DNA from: UBA1447 sp964568955
GTDB taxonomy: Bacteria; Bacillota; Clostridia; Oscillospirales; Acutalibacteraceae
Length of the DNA: 64,000 nucleotides
Assembly: GCA_964568955.1 (NCBI GenBank)
Contig: CAZMSM010000001.1
Location: 1 to 64,000 of the forward strand
Direction: 5' to 3'
Each line of letters starts with the position of its first letter. Position 1 is the stretch's first letter. The translations under genes were made by a program, and so were the position numbers. The notes beneath the pieces are model-generated. The model worked only from the letters and a program-made list of their open reading frames with translations. It did not search any database and was not told the origin of the DNA. Shown here piece by piece: positions 41,664 to 50,391 of the stretch.

Positions 41664-42146
41664 ATGACCCGGATTATTACATTGGCAGTGATTGCCTTCC
41701 TGGCCGGTATCGATCAAATTATAAAAATTGCGGTAGTGAAAAACATCATGCCCGTAGGAGAACTCCCTGTTATAAGAGGCGTTTTACAGTTTCGTTATAT
41801 TGAAAACACGGGCGCTATATTTGGTTCTTTGGAAAATTTTACAACGATTCTCACTGTTTTGACCACTATTATCCTTGCGGGCTGTATTTTTTTGCTGATG
41901 TCAAAAAAAATCAACAATAAATTTCTGTTTTCGTGTTTGTTGCTTATCGTTTCAGGTGGGATCGGTAACCTTATCGATAGAATAGCCAGAGGTTATGTTG
42001 TTGATTACATCGAACTGTTGTTTGTTAATTTTGCTATTTTTAATTTTGCCGACTGCCTTGTAACAGTCGGTGCGTTTTCAATGATGGGCTATTTGATAAT
42101 GGATTTAATCAGAGATTTAAGGGATTCTAAAAATGAAGAGCTTTAG
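41664..42146 (+). CDS. lspA: Lipoprotein signal peptidase (signal peptidase II)
   Basis: A 160-residue, four-helix membrane protease that cuts prolipoproteins. The family motifs are present: ENTGAIFGS, GGIGNLIDRIARGYVVDYI with the first catalytic Asp, and FNFADCLVTVG with the second. ACGAGGT precedes ATG 41664. It overlaps the pseudouridine synthase gene by 14 bases. Confidence 0.96.
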   Translation: MTRIITLAVIAFLAGIDQIIKIAVVKNIMPVGELPVIRGVLQFRYIENTGAIFGSLENFTTILTVLTTIILAGCIFLLMSKKINNKFLFSCLLLIVSGGIGNLIDRIARGYVVDYIELLFVNFAIFNFADCLVTVGAFSMMGYLIMDLIRDLRDSKNEEL

Positions 42147-43047
42147 TTTTACGGTTGACAATCTATCCGCTGGGCAAAGGATTGACGTAATAATCTCAGG
42201 CTTATTTAAGGATTTCACCCGTAACCATATACAAAAAACAATCGAACAGGGCAATGTTGCGGTTGATGGAAAAATAGTGGATAAAAGCTTTAAACCGAGT
42301 TTGGGGAGCTTTGTTGAGTTTTCGGTGGCTGAAACGCCGAAATTATATGTAGTAGCACAGCAAATTCCCCTTGACATAAGATATGAAGACGCGGATTTAC
42401 TCGTTGTCAACAAACCAAAGGGGATTGTGGTTCATCCGGGGGCAGGGAATCTGGACGGTACACTTGCCAATGCACTGATGAATTACTGTAAAGGCGGCCT
42501 TTCCGGCATAAACGGCAACATACGCCCCGGCATCGTGCACCGTATAGATAAAGACACCAGCGGCTTATTGCTTGTCGCAAAAAATGATTTTGCCCATAAA
42601 TCTCTTGCTGCTCAGCTTAAAAATCATACCGTTTCGCGCGAATACAAGGCGGTTGTTCATGGTTGCCTCAAACAAAACGAAGGTACGATTGAAGCACCGA
42701 TAGGCCGCAACATTAAAGACAGAAAAAAAATGTGTGTCACACAAAAGAACTCAAAGAAGGCGATAACTCATTATAGGCTTATTGAACAAATGAAGGAGTT
42801 CTCATACATTGCTGCGAGGCTTGAAACAGGTAGAACGCACCAAATACGAGTTCACATGGCCAGTATAGGGCATCCGGTTGCAGGCGACTTGGTTTACGGC
42901 CCACACAAGGGGATCAAGTATTTAAACGGGCAGTGCCTCCACGCGGCAACGATTGGGTTTGAACACCCTCGGGACGGGCGATATATAGAAATTTCAGCAG
43001 AACTCCCGCCGTATTTTGAAGATTTCTTAAGGAGGATAAAAGATTAA
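42133..43047 (+). CDS. RluD-family 23S rRNA pseudouridine synthase
   Basis: A 304-residue RluA/RluD-family enzyme. The N-terminal S4-like domain (AGQRIDVIISGL, NHIQKTIEQGNVAVDGK) precedes the catalytic domain with the active Asp in GIVHRIDKDTSGLLLVAKN and the conserved TGRTHQIRVHMA. In Firmicutes the gene next to lspA (ylyB) is of this type, usually modifying the helix 69 region of 23S rRNA. The stop shares its last base with the start of the following HAD gene. Confidence 0.92.
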   Translation: MKSFSFTVDNLSAGQRIDVIISGLFKDFTRNHIQKTIEQGNVAVDGKIVDKSFKPSLGSFVEFSVAETPKLYVVAQQIPLDIRYEDADLLVVNKPKGIVVHPGAGNLDGTLANALMNYCKGGLSGINGNIRPGIVHRIDKDTSGLLLVAKNDFAHKSLAAQLKNHTVSREYKAVVHGCLKQNEGTIEAPIGRNIKDRKKMCVTQKNSKKAITHYRLIEQMKEFSYIAARLETGRTHQIRVHMASIGHPVAGDLVYGPHKGIKYLNGQCLHAATIGFEHPRDGRYIEISAELPPYFEDFLRRIKD

Positions 43048-43880
43048 TGGTCCCACCAGTAACCTCGGATTTTTCTCATTGGCTTGTTGTTTCAGATATT
43101 GATGGTACGCTCAACGACAAGTTTAGGAGACTTCCCGATAGAAATTTGAAAGCCATAGAACATTTTGTGCAAAACCTAGGTGGCCATTTCACCTTAGCGT
43201 CCGGTAGAAGTGTTCCGTCCCTCGAAAAACATTTTAATCGTCTACCGATAAAAAATACCCCTGCAATCGTCTTAAACGGCGCCGGTATCTACGATTTTAA
43301 TTTAAATAAAATGATTCACTTTAATGCAATAAACGAAGCCGGAATGGAAATTGTCAAGAAAGTTCACGCGAAGTTTCCTTTTTTGGAAATACAGATATGT
43401 ACCAAAGATAATATATATATGTTAAATGCGCTTATCTTTGGCCCCGCAATAGTCGGTGCTGACAAACTTCCGCATAAACGCTGTAAACGATTGGAAGAAG
43501 TTCCGGCAAACGATTGGGGCAAAGTTATATTTATGGGACTACCTCCGATACTCAAGAAAGTCATCGCATATGCGCATAGTTTGGATGACGGGCAAGTTCA
43601 TTTCATGTCATCTTCGATTGTTACGTATGAAATGCTCGCCAAAGATACGCACAAAGGCACCGCTGTAAAAAAACTAGCAGAAATGATGAATATAAAGTAT
43701 AAGCATACAGCGGCTATAGGGGATTATTTCAACGATTATGATATGTTGGGCTGTGTATTTTTACCCGCTGCGTGTAAGCAAGCTCCGAAAGAAATTCATG
43801 ACATTGTAAAGTTCCACGCATGCCACTGCAACAAAGGAGCTGTTGCAGACTTATTGGAATACATAGAAAGAAAATATTGA
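43047..43880 (+). CDS. Cof-type HAD phosphatase
   Basis: A 277-residue haloacid dehalogenase-superfamily phosphatase with a type IIB cap. Motif I is VVSDIDGTLND, motif II ASGRSVPS, motif III includes Lys in KDTHKGTAVKK, and motif IV is GDYFNDYDML. It probably acts on a sugar phosphate or a flavin/PLP phosphate in the cytosol; the family is promiscuous. GGAGGATAAAAG precedes ATG 43047, within the end of the previous gene. Confidence 0.88.
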   Translation: MVPPVTSDFSHWLVVSDIDGTLNDKFRRLPDRNLKAIEHFVQNLGGHFTLASGRSVPSLEKHFNRLPIKNTPAIVLNGAGIYDFNLNKMIHFNAINEAGMEIVKKVHAKFPFLEIQICTKDNIYMLNALIFGPAIVGADKLPHKRCKRLEEVPANDWGKVIFMGLPPILKKVIAYAHSLDDGQVHFMSSSIVTYEMLAKDTHKGTAVKKLAEMMNIKYKHTAAIGDYFNDYDMLGCVFLPAACKQAPKEIHDIVKFHACHCNKGAVADLLEYIERKY

Positions 43881-43901
43881 AAGAAAATGGGGGTGGCTGT
43901 T

Positions 43902-44744
43902 TTGGATGAAATAGTCAAAAAGCAGTTAAAAATTAGGGCTTGCAAGGTGCGAATGGGTATTATAGAAGCAGTTTACAACGCAAAATCCGGTCATCCCGGT
44001 GGCTCGTTGTCTATAGCGGATATTTTGACATACCTGTATTTTAATCGGATGAATGTGGATGCGGAAAATCCCAAATGGGAAGATCGTGACCGCTTGGTCT
44101 TATCAAAAGGTCATGTAGCACCGGCTCTTTACTCTGTGCTCGCACAGAAAGGGTTTTTCCCGGTTGAAACGCTTAAAACTTTACGTAAAAGCGACTCAAT
44201 GCTTCAAGGGCACCCAAGTATGAAACTGACGCCGGGTGTGGATATGAGTACCGGTTCTTTGGGTCAAGGGCTCTCGGTAGCAGCAGGCATGGCGCTCGGA
44301 GCACAAATTGGTGATAAGAGCTTTCGGGTTTATGCGATTTTGGGCGACGGTGAAATACAAGAAGGTCAGATTTGGGAAGCGGCCATGTATTCCGGCGCCA
44401 AACACCTGGATTTACTAACCGCTGTTGTTGATAATAATAACCTGCAAATTGACGGTTCCATCGAAGAAGTCAACTCGCCTTACCCGATACCGGAAAAGTT
44501 TAAAGCCTTTGGGTGGAATGTTATAGAAATAGACGCTCACAATTTTGATGAAATTGACGCAGCTTTCAAGGCAGCCGCCGAATATAAAGGCAAACCTACA
44601 ATGATTGTTGCGAAAAGTATAAAAGGCAAGGGCGTTTCTTTCATGGAAAACGATTACAAATGGCATGGCTCGGCGCCGAATACCGAGCAATATGAGCAGG
44701 CAATGCGTGAACTGAATGCCGCGCTTGCAGAATTGGAGGCATAG
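43902..44744 (+). CDS. Transketolase, N-terminal subunit
   Basis: A 280-residue subunit of the split transketolase that moves two-carbon units in the pentose phosphate pathway. It holds the TPP-binding half: AKSGHPGGSLSIADIL, and ILGDGEIQEGQIWEA with NNN (VVDNNNLQIDG). TTG 43902 follows GGGGGTGG and gives MDEIVKKQLK; ATG 43887 upstream would lie across that ribosome site. The C-terminal subunit starts six bases after its stop. Confidence 0.93.
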   Translation: MDEIVKKQLKIRACKVRMGIIEAVYNAKSGHPGGSLSIADILTYLYFNRMNVDAENPKWEDRDRLVLSKGHVAPALYSVLAQKGFFPVETLKTLRKSDSMLQGHPSMKLTPGVDMSTGSLGQGLSVAAGMALGAQIGDKSFRVYAILGDGEIQEGQIWEAAMYSGAKHLDLLTAVVDNNNLQIDGSIEEVNSPYPIPEKFKAFGWNVIEIDAHNFDEIDAAFKAAAEYKGKPTMIVAKSIKGKGVSFMENDYKWHGSAPNTEQYEQAMRELNAALAELEA

Positions 44745-44750
44745 ATTATT

Positions 44751-45695
44751 ATGAGTGATATCATTAAAACCGCTACACGTGATGCTTATGGCAAAGCGTT
44801 GGTCGATTTAGGGCGAGTAAACGAAAAAGTAATTGTTCTGGATGCTGACCTTTCGGCGGCAACAAAAACAATTATGTTTAATAATGCGTACCCTGATCGT
44901 TTTTTCAATACAGGGATTGCCGAAAGCAATATGATTTGCGTTGCAGGCGGTCTTTCGACCTTAGGCTACACTGTTTTTGCAAGCTCTTTTGCGATGTTTG
45001 CAACCGGGCGTGCTTTTGAACAGGTTCGCAACTCTTTAGGCTATCCACATCTAAATGTTAAAATTGGGGCTACCCATGCGGGTATTTCTGTGGGAGAGGA
45101 CGGTGCAAGCCATCAGTGTAATGAAGACATTGCATTGATGCGGACCATTCCGGGAATGGTTATCATCAACCCGGCAGATGATATCGAGGCAAGAGCAGCT
45201 GTTTTTGCTGCTGCTGACTATGTTGGCCCCGTTTATCTTCGTTTTGGCAGACTGGCGCTCCCAAGAATAAATGAAGAGGATTATAAATTTGAAATTGGTA
45301 AGGCTGTCAAATTATGTGAAGGCAAAGATGTCACTATTATCGCAACCGGACTTATGGTCAACGAGGCTTTAATGGCAAAAGAAAGTCTTGCGAATGAAGG
45401 GATATCTGCCGCAGTTTTAAATATGCATACCATCAAACCGATTGACAAGGCCGCTATTATTGCCGCTGCAAAAGAAACCGGGGCAATCGTTACAGCGGAA
45501 GAACATTCCGTTATCGGCGGCCTTGGTGGCGCAGTCACGGAGGTTGTGTGTGAAAGTGTGCCGGTTCCGGTGTTGAGGGTTGGCGTTGAAGATGTATTCG
45601 GCCGTTCAGGCCCGGGTGCTGAAATGCTGCATATATACGGACTGGATGCCGCCAATATTGTCGAAAAGGCAAAGAATGTAATCGCTATGAAATGA
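44751..45695 (+). CDS. Transketolase, C-terminal subunit
   Basis: A 314-residue partner subunit with the pyrimidine-binding domain (FFNTGIAESNMICVAGGLS, with the catalytic Glu in the E-S-N), the conserved GEDGASHQCNEDIALMR, and the C-terminal transketolase domain (EHSVIGGLGGAV, FGRSGPGAEM). It resembles the split transketolases of many anaerobes. Both subunits together make one enzyme about the length of fused transketolase. Confidence 0.93.
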   Translation: MSDIIKTATRDAYGKALVDLGRVNEKVIVLDADLSAATKTIMFNNAYPDRFFNTGIAESNMICVAGGLSTLGYTVFASSFAMFATGRAFEQVRNSLGYPHLNVKIGATHAGISVGEDGASHQCNEDIALMRTIPGMVIINPADDIEARAAVFAAADYVGPVYLRFGRLALPRINEEDYKFEIGKAVKLCEGKDVTIIATGLMVNEALMAKESLANEGISAAVLNMHTIKPIDKAAIIAAAKETGAIVTAEEHSVIGGLGGAVTEVVCESVPVPVLRVGVEDVFGRSGPGAEMLHIYGLDAANIVEKAKNVIAMK

Positions 45696-45736
45696 CACAT
45701 TTTAGAGCGATTCAATAAGTTGGGGTTGAGGATGTG

Positions 45737-47647
45737 ATGCAGTTTAAATATGACATCGGTTTGAACAATACCTCGGAAGAGTTGGAGGGCAAGGAGATAA
45801 CGCCCAAAAATGAAAATAAGCGTATTTTGATCATTGTTGGTCTGCTTCTTGTTGCCGTTTTAGTGCTTGTGTTGTTGTATTTTTTTGCATCACAAGCACA
45901 ACAAAAAAATGACAGTTATTACGCAGTGGTTTTTTCGAAATCGGATGGAGATTTTTTTAACAGCAGCAAAGGTGGGTTTGCGCTAAACAACAGCGCCGGC
46001 AAAAAACCTATTATTACCAAAGACAGCAAAAGTTTGTTGTATTTTACTGTTTCCGGCGTTTCCGGCAATAGATTCGATTTGCATTGTTGCGACCTTACCA
46101 GCAAAATTCAAATAAAAAAACGTGGTTTTGTCGTCGATACCGGCATCAGTGGTGATATTAAGGTGAATGAGGTTGGCAGTCATCTTATTTACTCAAAGAA
46201 AAACGACTCAACCGGTGAAGTCTATTTTTATCTTTTCAATATAAAAAGTAAGAAGTCATTAAAGTTTGACAATAATATCAAAGAAATATTTCTCCTATCG
46301 TCTGAGGACGGGGTATATTACACGAAAATAAAAGATTCCAAGACAGTTCTATATAAATATAGTTTTTATGATGAACCTCAACTTGTTGCACAATCAATAA
46401 AAAATGTATCTTTTTTTACGGCAAATGGGGAAAACACTTTGTTAGTTGAGACATTTGAAGAGGAACAAACTGCTTTTGGAGTAAGCATCATTGAAGGATT
46501 AGAAGATATAAAAGTGGTTTCCACGGGTGTTGCGCAAGTCCTTTATAAGGAGTTTACTCACGGCGGTAATCTTTACTTTTTCAAATCAAACCCGGAAAAA
46601 ACCGCTTGGGATGAAATTATCACAGACGATTTGATAAAAACGGACGAACAACTATCTCAGCCGAACCGTGATGACTACGGCTCAATTTTTGGATATTCTT
46701 ATCTGTATAACAAAGCCGTTGCCGCCTATCAAGAAAAAATCAACAGAGATGACCTAAGAGCGTCCATCAGCAGAACAGTCTCTGCGGAAAACCTTGGGTC
46801 AAAAGGAATGGATTGTTTCGTCTATAATTCAAATGAAACCACAAAAATTGCACAAAACACGGTGCCTGAAAATATATTTGCCGTATCGGCTACAGGGGAA
46901 CCTGCAGTGGTTTTTGAAAAATTTGACTACGAGCAAAGCGAAACTACTTTTTCAAAACTTTCAAAGATGTTTTCCTCCCAAGGGTTGGCAGATGTAACAG
47001 AATACGCTATGGAAGTTATTCGTAAAGCAACCGCATCGCAGGGGGCGCACATTGCCTTTACTGTGAACAATTCTGTCAGCCAAAGCCTTAACATCACCCA
47101 AGCGGAAGCACAAGGGTGCACATTTAGATTTTCGACAACCGGTAAATCATTATTTGTTATCATGAAAGATGCAAAAGTATTTGATTCTACGTTTTTTAAA
47201 TATGATAATATCAACGGAACCTTATCAAAACGCGAGGTTATTGATGTCAGTATTTCAAGTTTCGATTTTGCCGGCGATTTTATTTGGTACCATAAGACAG
47301 AAAAAGAGTCGAACGAGGGGGCTCTTTATTTCTACTCAAATGGGACAAAAAAACAGGTGATTGGCTCCGTATTTTCTTTTATCTGCTTTGAAAACGGTGA
47401 AACCTTAATATTCAGAGATAAAAAACAAAACCAAAGCGAGCTTTATGCCGACATGTACATATACAGCGATGAAAATTGTATTCTGATTGATGAAAATGTT
47501 GATTTGAATCATTTGAGGTATAAAAATTCAAGAGAATTTGTATACATTAAAAATTATGACCAAGCAGCCGGCGGCGACCTTTATGTTTATGTAAACGGCA
47601 AACATCATCTTGCCGCACAAGGCGCAAACGAGATTCTCTTGTTTTAA
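45737..47647 (+). CDS. Membrane-anchored beta-repeat protein, unknown function
   Basis: A 636-residue protein with a charged N-terminal cytoplasmic part, one membrane helix (about 30-53, ILIIVGLLLVAVLVLVLLYF) and a large outside domain. That domain shows recurrent strands such as SKSLLYFTVSG, GSHLIYSKK, DGVYYTKI and FIWYHKT spaced 40-60 residues apart, suggestive of a beta-propeller (DUF5050-like), without a diagnostic motif. ATG 45737 follows TTGAGGATGTG; GTG 45734 is the alternative. It stands between transketolase and a DivIVA-like gene. Confidence 0.65.
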   Translation: MQFKYDIGLNNTSEELEGKEITPKNENKRILIIVGLLLVAVLVLVLLYFFASQAQQKNDSYYAVVFSKSDGDFFNSSKGGFALNNSAGKKPIITKDSKSLLYFTVSGVSGNRFDLHCCDLTSKIQIKKRGFVVDTGISGDIKVNEVGSHLIYSKKNDSTGEVYFYLFNIKSKKSLKFDNNIKEIFLLSSEDGVYYTKIKDSKTVLYKYSFYDEPQLVAQSIKNVSFFTANGENTLLVETFEEEQTAFGVSIIEGLEDIKVVSTGVAQVLYKEFTHGGNLYFFKSNPEKTAWDEIITDDLIKTDEQLSQPNRDDYGSIFGYSYLYNKAVAAYQEKINRDDLRASISRTVSAENLGSKGMDCFVYNSNETTKIAQNTVPENIFAVSATGEPAVVFEKFDYEQSETTFSKLSKMFSSQGLADVTEYAMEVIRKATASQGAHIAFTVNNSVSQSLNITQAEAQGCTFRFSTTGKSLFVIMKDAKVFDSTFFKYDNINGTLSKREVIDVSISSFDFAGDFIWYHKTEKESNEGALYFYSNGTKKQVIGSVFSFICFENGETLIFRDKKQNQSELYADMYIYSDENCILIDENVDLNHLRYKNSREFVYIKNYDQAAGGDLYVYVNGKHHLAAQGANEILLF

Positions 47648-47671
47648 TTTCAAAAGAAAGGGTGTCTGGCA

Positions 47672-49225
47672 ATGAATGAAGATATTTTGATAAAAAGTGT
47701 TCTTTTTGGCGGATTTGATAAAAATGAAGTTCTCAAACATATTGAAAAAATTCAATCGGAGCATTATGACGAATCTGAATTGATAAAGCGAAAAGATGAA
47801 GAGGTTGAAGCGCTTAAAGAAAAAGCTGCTCAATTTGAAGACAAACTTGCCAGCGAACACAGACGATTTTCAGCTTTGGCCGCTTTGAATGACGAGTATT
47901 GTGAGAGAATATATAATCTGGAAGAACAGCTGAAAGACCAACATGCCCGTTTTGAAGGCATTCAAGAGGATTGCGACAGGCTGAAGAAAGTAGAAGCACA
48001 AATAGGCGCTCTACTGGTAGATGCCGTTTTATATTCGGATAAAATGACAGAAAAAGCAAAAATAGCCGCAACAAATATAACCGCTGATGCAAAGAATGCG
48101 CTTGTAACGACCGCCCAGGGCGTTAGTGAGCTGAGTTCTGAAATTGTAGAGATTTCAAACGGCTTCGGTGACGATATCACAGCCTTGGTTGAAAAGGTAG
48201 AGAGCCTTTCCGCAAGCTTGTCGCTTTTTGCTGACCGATTTGAATCCGAATGTGATCTTAGCAGTGAAAAGCCGTATGACACACAAGAAGTTTTCGAACA
48301 TTTCTTTGCGCACTACAATGAAGACAATAATGACGCCGAAGAAGAAATTATTACAGACGACGTAACGCAAGAGACTGAGTTAACGCAGGAGACTGAGTTA
48401 ACGCAAGAAGCTGAGTTACCACAAGAACCTGAGTTACCACAAGAAGCTGACGAGAGCAAGCCCGCAGAATACCAAGTAACCGAAACCGATGAAATAGTTA
48501 CCGAAAACGAAAACCACAATGAACCGGCTCTTTCCGATACCGAAGAAAAGGTTGTTGACGATTTAAATCAAACTGACGAAGACGACGAAGACGACGAAGA
48601 CGAAGTAACGGATATTTGGGCATATGAGAAGGATGACGAGGCCCAACAGGTCGATTTGCCGACATGGGACGATACAAACATCGATGCACAAACCGACTTG
48701 ACCACAACAGAGCCCCAAACAGACGAAGTTGAAACCGAGGAAACCCTAGAAATATCTGAACCGGAATCTGTTGAACAAGCTAATCACGAAGAACTCTCCG
48801 ACGTGCCCGAAGACCTGATAGAACCGGAAGAACTAAAAGAAGCCGAAGAACCAGACGAAGCCGAAGAACCGGAAGATTTGGAAGAATCGAAAAAATCGGA
48901 ACAACAGGAAGAGCCCGTAGAGCCCGAAAACACAGAAGAACTTGAACAAGAGGGTAACCTTCCTGACGAGCAAGCTACCGAAAGTGATATGTCGGAAGAG
49001 CTCGACGATATGGATGATATGCATGATTCGCAGGAATTGCAAGGATCGCAAACGCCTGAAATGACTGTTGAACCTAACGAAACTGAAAAAACTGAAATGG
49101 AGAACGATAGCGTAACCCCAGATGCAACAGGGTTAAAAGCAAGCACCTCTCATGATATCAGTGAAAGCGATATTGACGAGCTCCTTCGCCTTTTCTCGAA
49201 TGACAACGACATGACAGCCGACTGA
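47672..49225 (+). CDS. Second DivIVA-like coiled-coil protein with acidic repeats
   Basis: A 517-residue protein. Residues 5-25 (ILIKSVLFGGFDKNEVLKHI) resemble the DivIVA membrane-binding motif, in which a G-x-D/x-x-x-V pattern precedes the coiled coil. Coiled coil covers about 30-200. Residues 215-517 are extremely acidic, with an ELTQE/ELPQE repeat (about 230-260) and stretches like DEDDEDDEDE. It may be a second polar or septal scaffold. GAAAGGG precedes ATG 47672. Confidence 0.65.
   Translation: MNEDILIKSVLFGGFDKNEVLKHIEKIQSEHYDESELIKRKDEEVEALKEKAAQFEDKLASEHRRFSALAALNDEYCERIYNLEEQLKDQHARFEGIQEDCDRLKKVEAQIGALLVDAVLYSDKMTEKAKIAATNITADAKNALVTTAQGVSELSSEIVEISNGFGDDITALVEKVESLSASLSLFADRFESECDLSSEKPYDTQEVFEHFFAHYNEDNNDAEEEIITDDVTQETELTQETELTQEAELPQEPELPQEADESKPAEYQVTETDEIVTENENHNEPALSDTEEKVVDDLNQTDEDDEDDEDEVTDIWAYEKDDEAQQVDLPTWDDTNIDAQTDLTTTEPQTDEVETEETLEISEPESVEQANHEELSDVPEDLIEPEELKEAEEPDEAEEPEDLEESKKSEQQEEPVEPENTEELEQEGNLPDEQATESDMSEELDDMDDMHDSQELQGSQTPEMTVEPNETEKTEMENDSVTPDATGLKASTSHDISESDIDELLRLFSNDNDMTAD
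48364..48450 (+). repeat. 18-bp tandem repeat, about 4.8 copies, in the DivIVA-like gene
   Basis: Units such as ACGCAAGAGACTGAGTTA repeat in frame, drifting to CCACAAGAACCTGAGTTA, and encode TQETEL/PQEPEL. Period 18 keeps the frame if copy number changes. Confidence 0.85.
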
Positions 49226-49256
49226 AAAACGGCAAATTTAAAGGTAAGGGATTATC

Positions 49257-49796
49257 ATGCAAGACATTAGAATTAATACAAATGAATTGAGCAGTTGCAT
49301 TAGAGAGCTTAAAGCCGGTCAAAGAGTCCTTCTTTCCGGAACAGTATATACCGCCAGAGATGCAGCTCACAAACGCCTTTTTGAATTACTTCAAAAAGGC
49401 TCTACTTTGCCTTTTGACTTAAGCGGGGCTTGTATCTATTATGCAGGTCCAACACCCACTCCGCCCGGCGCGATTATCGGCAGCTGTGGCCCGACAACTT
49501 CCGGTAGAATGGATGTTTTTACACCGACGTTGATAAAAAACGGTCTTGTGGGTATGATAGGTAAAGGTAGGCGTAGCGATGAGGTCTGCAAGGCGATAGA
49601 AGATTTTGGAGCCATATATTTTTGCGCTGTTGGTGGTGCGGGCGCACTCGCTGCCAAAAGCGTAACCGCTTGTGAAGAAATTGCTTTTATGGACTTAGGC
49701 TGTGAAAGCATAAAAAAACTGACTTTTAAAGATTTTCCTCTTATAGTAGCTATCGATGCAAAGGGCGGGAATCTGTTTATACGTAAGAAAGATTAA
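49257..49796 (+). CDS. Class I fumarase / tartrate dehydratase beta subunit
   Basis: A 179-residue protein matching the C-terminal (beta) domain of iron-sulfur fumarate hydratase: LLSGTVYTARDAAHKRL, YYAGPTPTPPGAIIGSCGPTTSGRMD, IGKGRR and AVGGAGALAA. In two-subunit enzymes it must pair with an alpha subunit of about 280 residues that holds the 4Fe-4S cluster. No alpha gene lies beside it; the upstream neighbour is the DivIVA-like gene and the downstream one a regulator. The alpha subunit is presumably elsewhere, or absent. AAGGTAAGGG precedes the ATG. Confidence 0.88.
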   Translation: MQDIRINTNELSSCIRELKAGQRVLLSGTVYTARDAAHKRLFELLQKGSTLPFDLSGACIYYAGPTPTPPGAIIGSCGPTTSGRMDVFTPTLIKNGLVGMIGKGRRSDEVCKAIEDFGAIYFCAVGGAGALAAKSVTACEEIAFMDLGCESIKKLTFKDFPLIVAIDAKGGNLFIRKKD

Positions 49797-49810
49797 ATGG
49801 AGGGGTATGA

Positions 49811-50380
49811 ATGGAAATAATTAACGAAATCGCGCAAAGAATTCGTACGCTCAGGGATATCTGCGAGTTTACCGTTGAGGAGATGGCAGAGGTAACAGGC
49901 TGTACTGTTGACGAGTATATACTTGCGGAAGCGGGCAAAGTGGATTTTTCTTTTACTTTTATTTTTAAATGCGCAGAAAAATTTAAAGTGGATATGGTTG
50001 AGCTGTTAACCGGTGAGAATCCTCGTTTATCCTTTTACTCAATAGTCAGAAAAGGGGAAGGATTACCCATAAAACGTCGTTCGGGCTTTAACTATTACCA
50101 CCTTGGCTACCGTTTTAAAGACAAACTTTGTGAGCCATTTTTGGTGACGGCGCCTTTTTCTCAAAAGGAGCAGGATAATCTGATTGCCCTGTCAACCCAT
50201 GAAGGTCAGGAGTTTAACTACATCATCCAAGGCAGTCTGAAAGTAAGGCTTGAAGATCATACCGAGGTTTTACATGAGGGGGACAGTTTGCTGTATGATT
50301 CCTCACACGGGCACGGAATGATAGCGACAAATGGCGAAGACTGTGTGTTTTTGGCTATAATTTTGAAAAAACCGGAATGA
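49811..50380 (+). CDS. XRE-type HTH regulator with cupin domain
   Basis: A 189-residue protein. Residues 5-70 form an XRE helix-turn-helix (IRTLRDICEFTVEEMAEVTG, CTVDEYILAEAG). A C-terminal cupin (about 100-185: HEGQEFNYIIQGSLKV, LHEGDSLLYDSSHGHGM) could bind a small ligand. This architecture is typical of regulators paired with the adjacent operon. It overlaps the region of the acyl-CoA synthetase gene by four bases of open frame, and its GGAGGGG site precedes ATG 49811. It probably controls the synthetase (inference). Confidence 0.85.
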   Translation: MEIINEIAQRIRTLRDICEFTVEEMAEVTGCTVDEYILAEAGKVDFSFTFIFKCAEKFKVDMVELLTGENPRLSFYSIVRKGEGLPIKRRSGFNYYHLGYRFKDKLCEPFLVTAPFSQKEQDNLIALSTHEGQEFNYIIQGSLKVRLEDHTEVLHEGDSLLYDSSHGHGMIATNGEDCVFLAIILKKPE

Positions 50381-50391
50381 GGAAAACGAGC

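Noticed and set aside
48364..48450. Short tandem repeat considered as a CRISPR array
   Set aside because: The 18-bp units have no spacers and lie in frame in a coding sequence.
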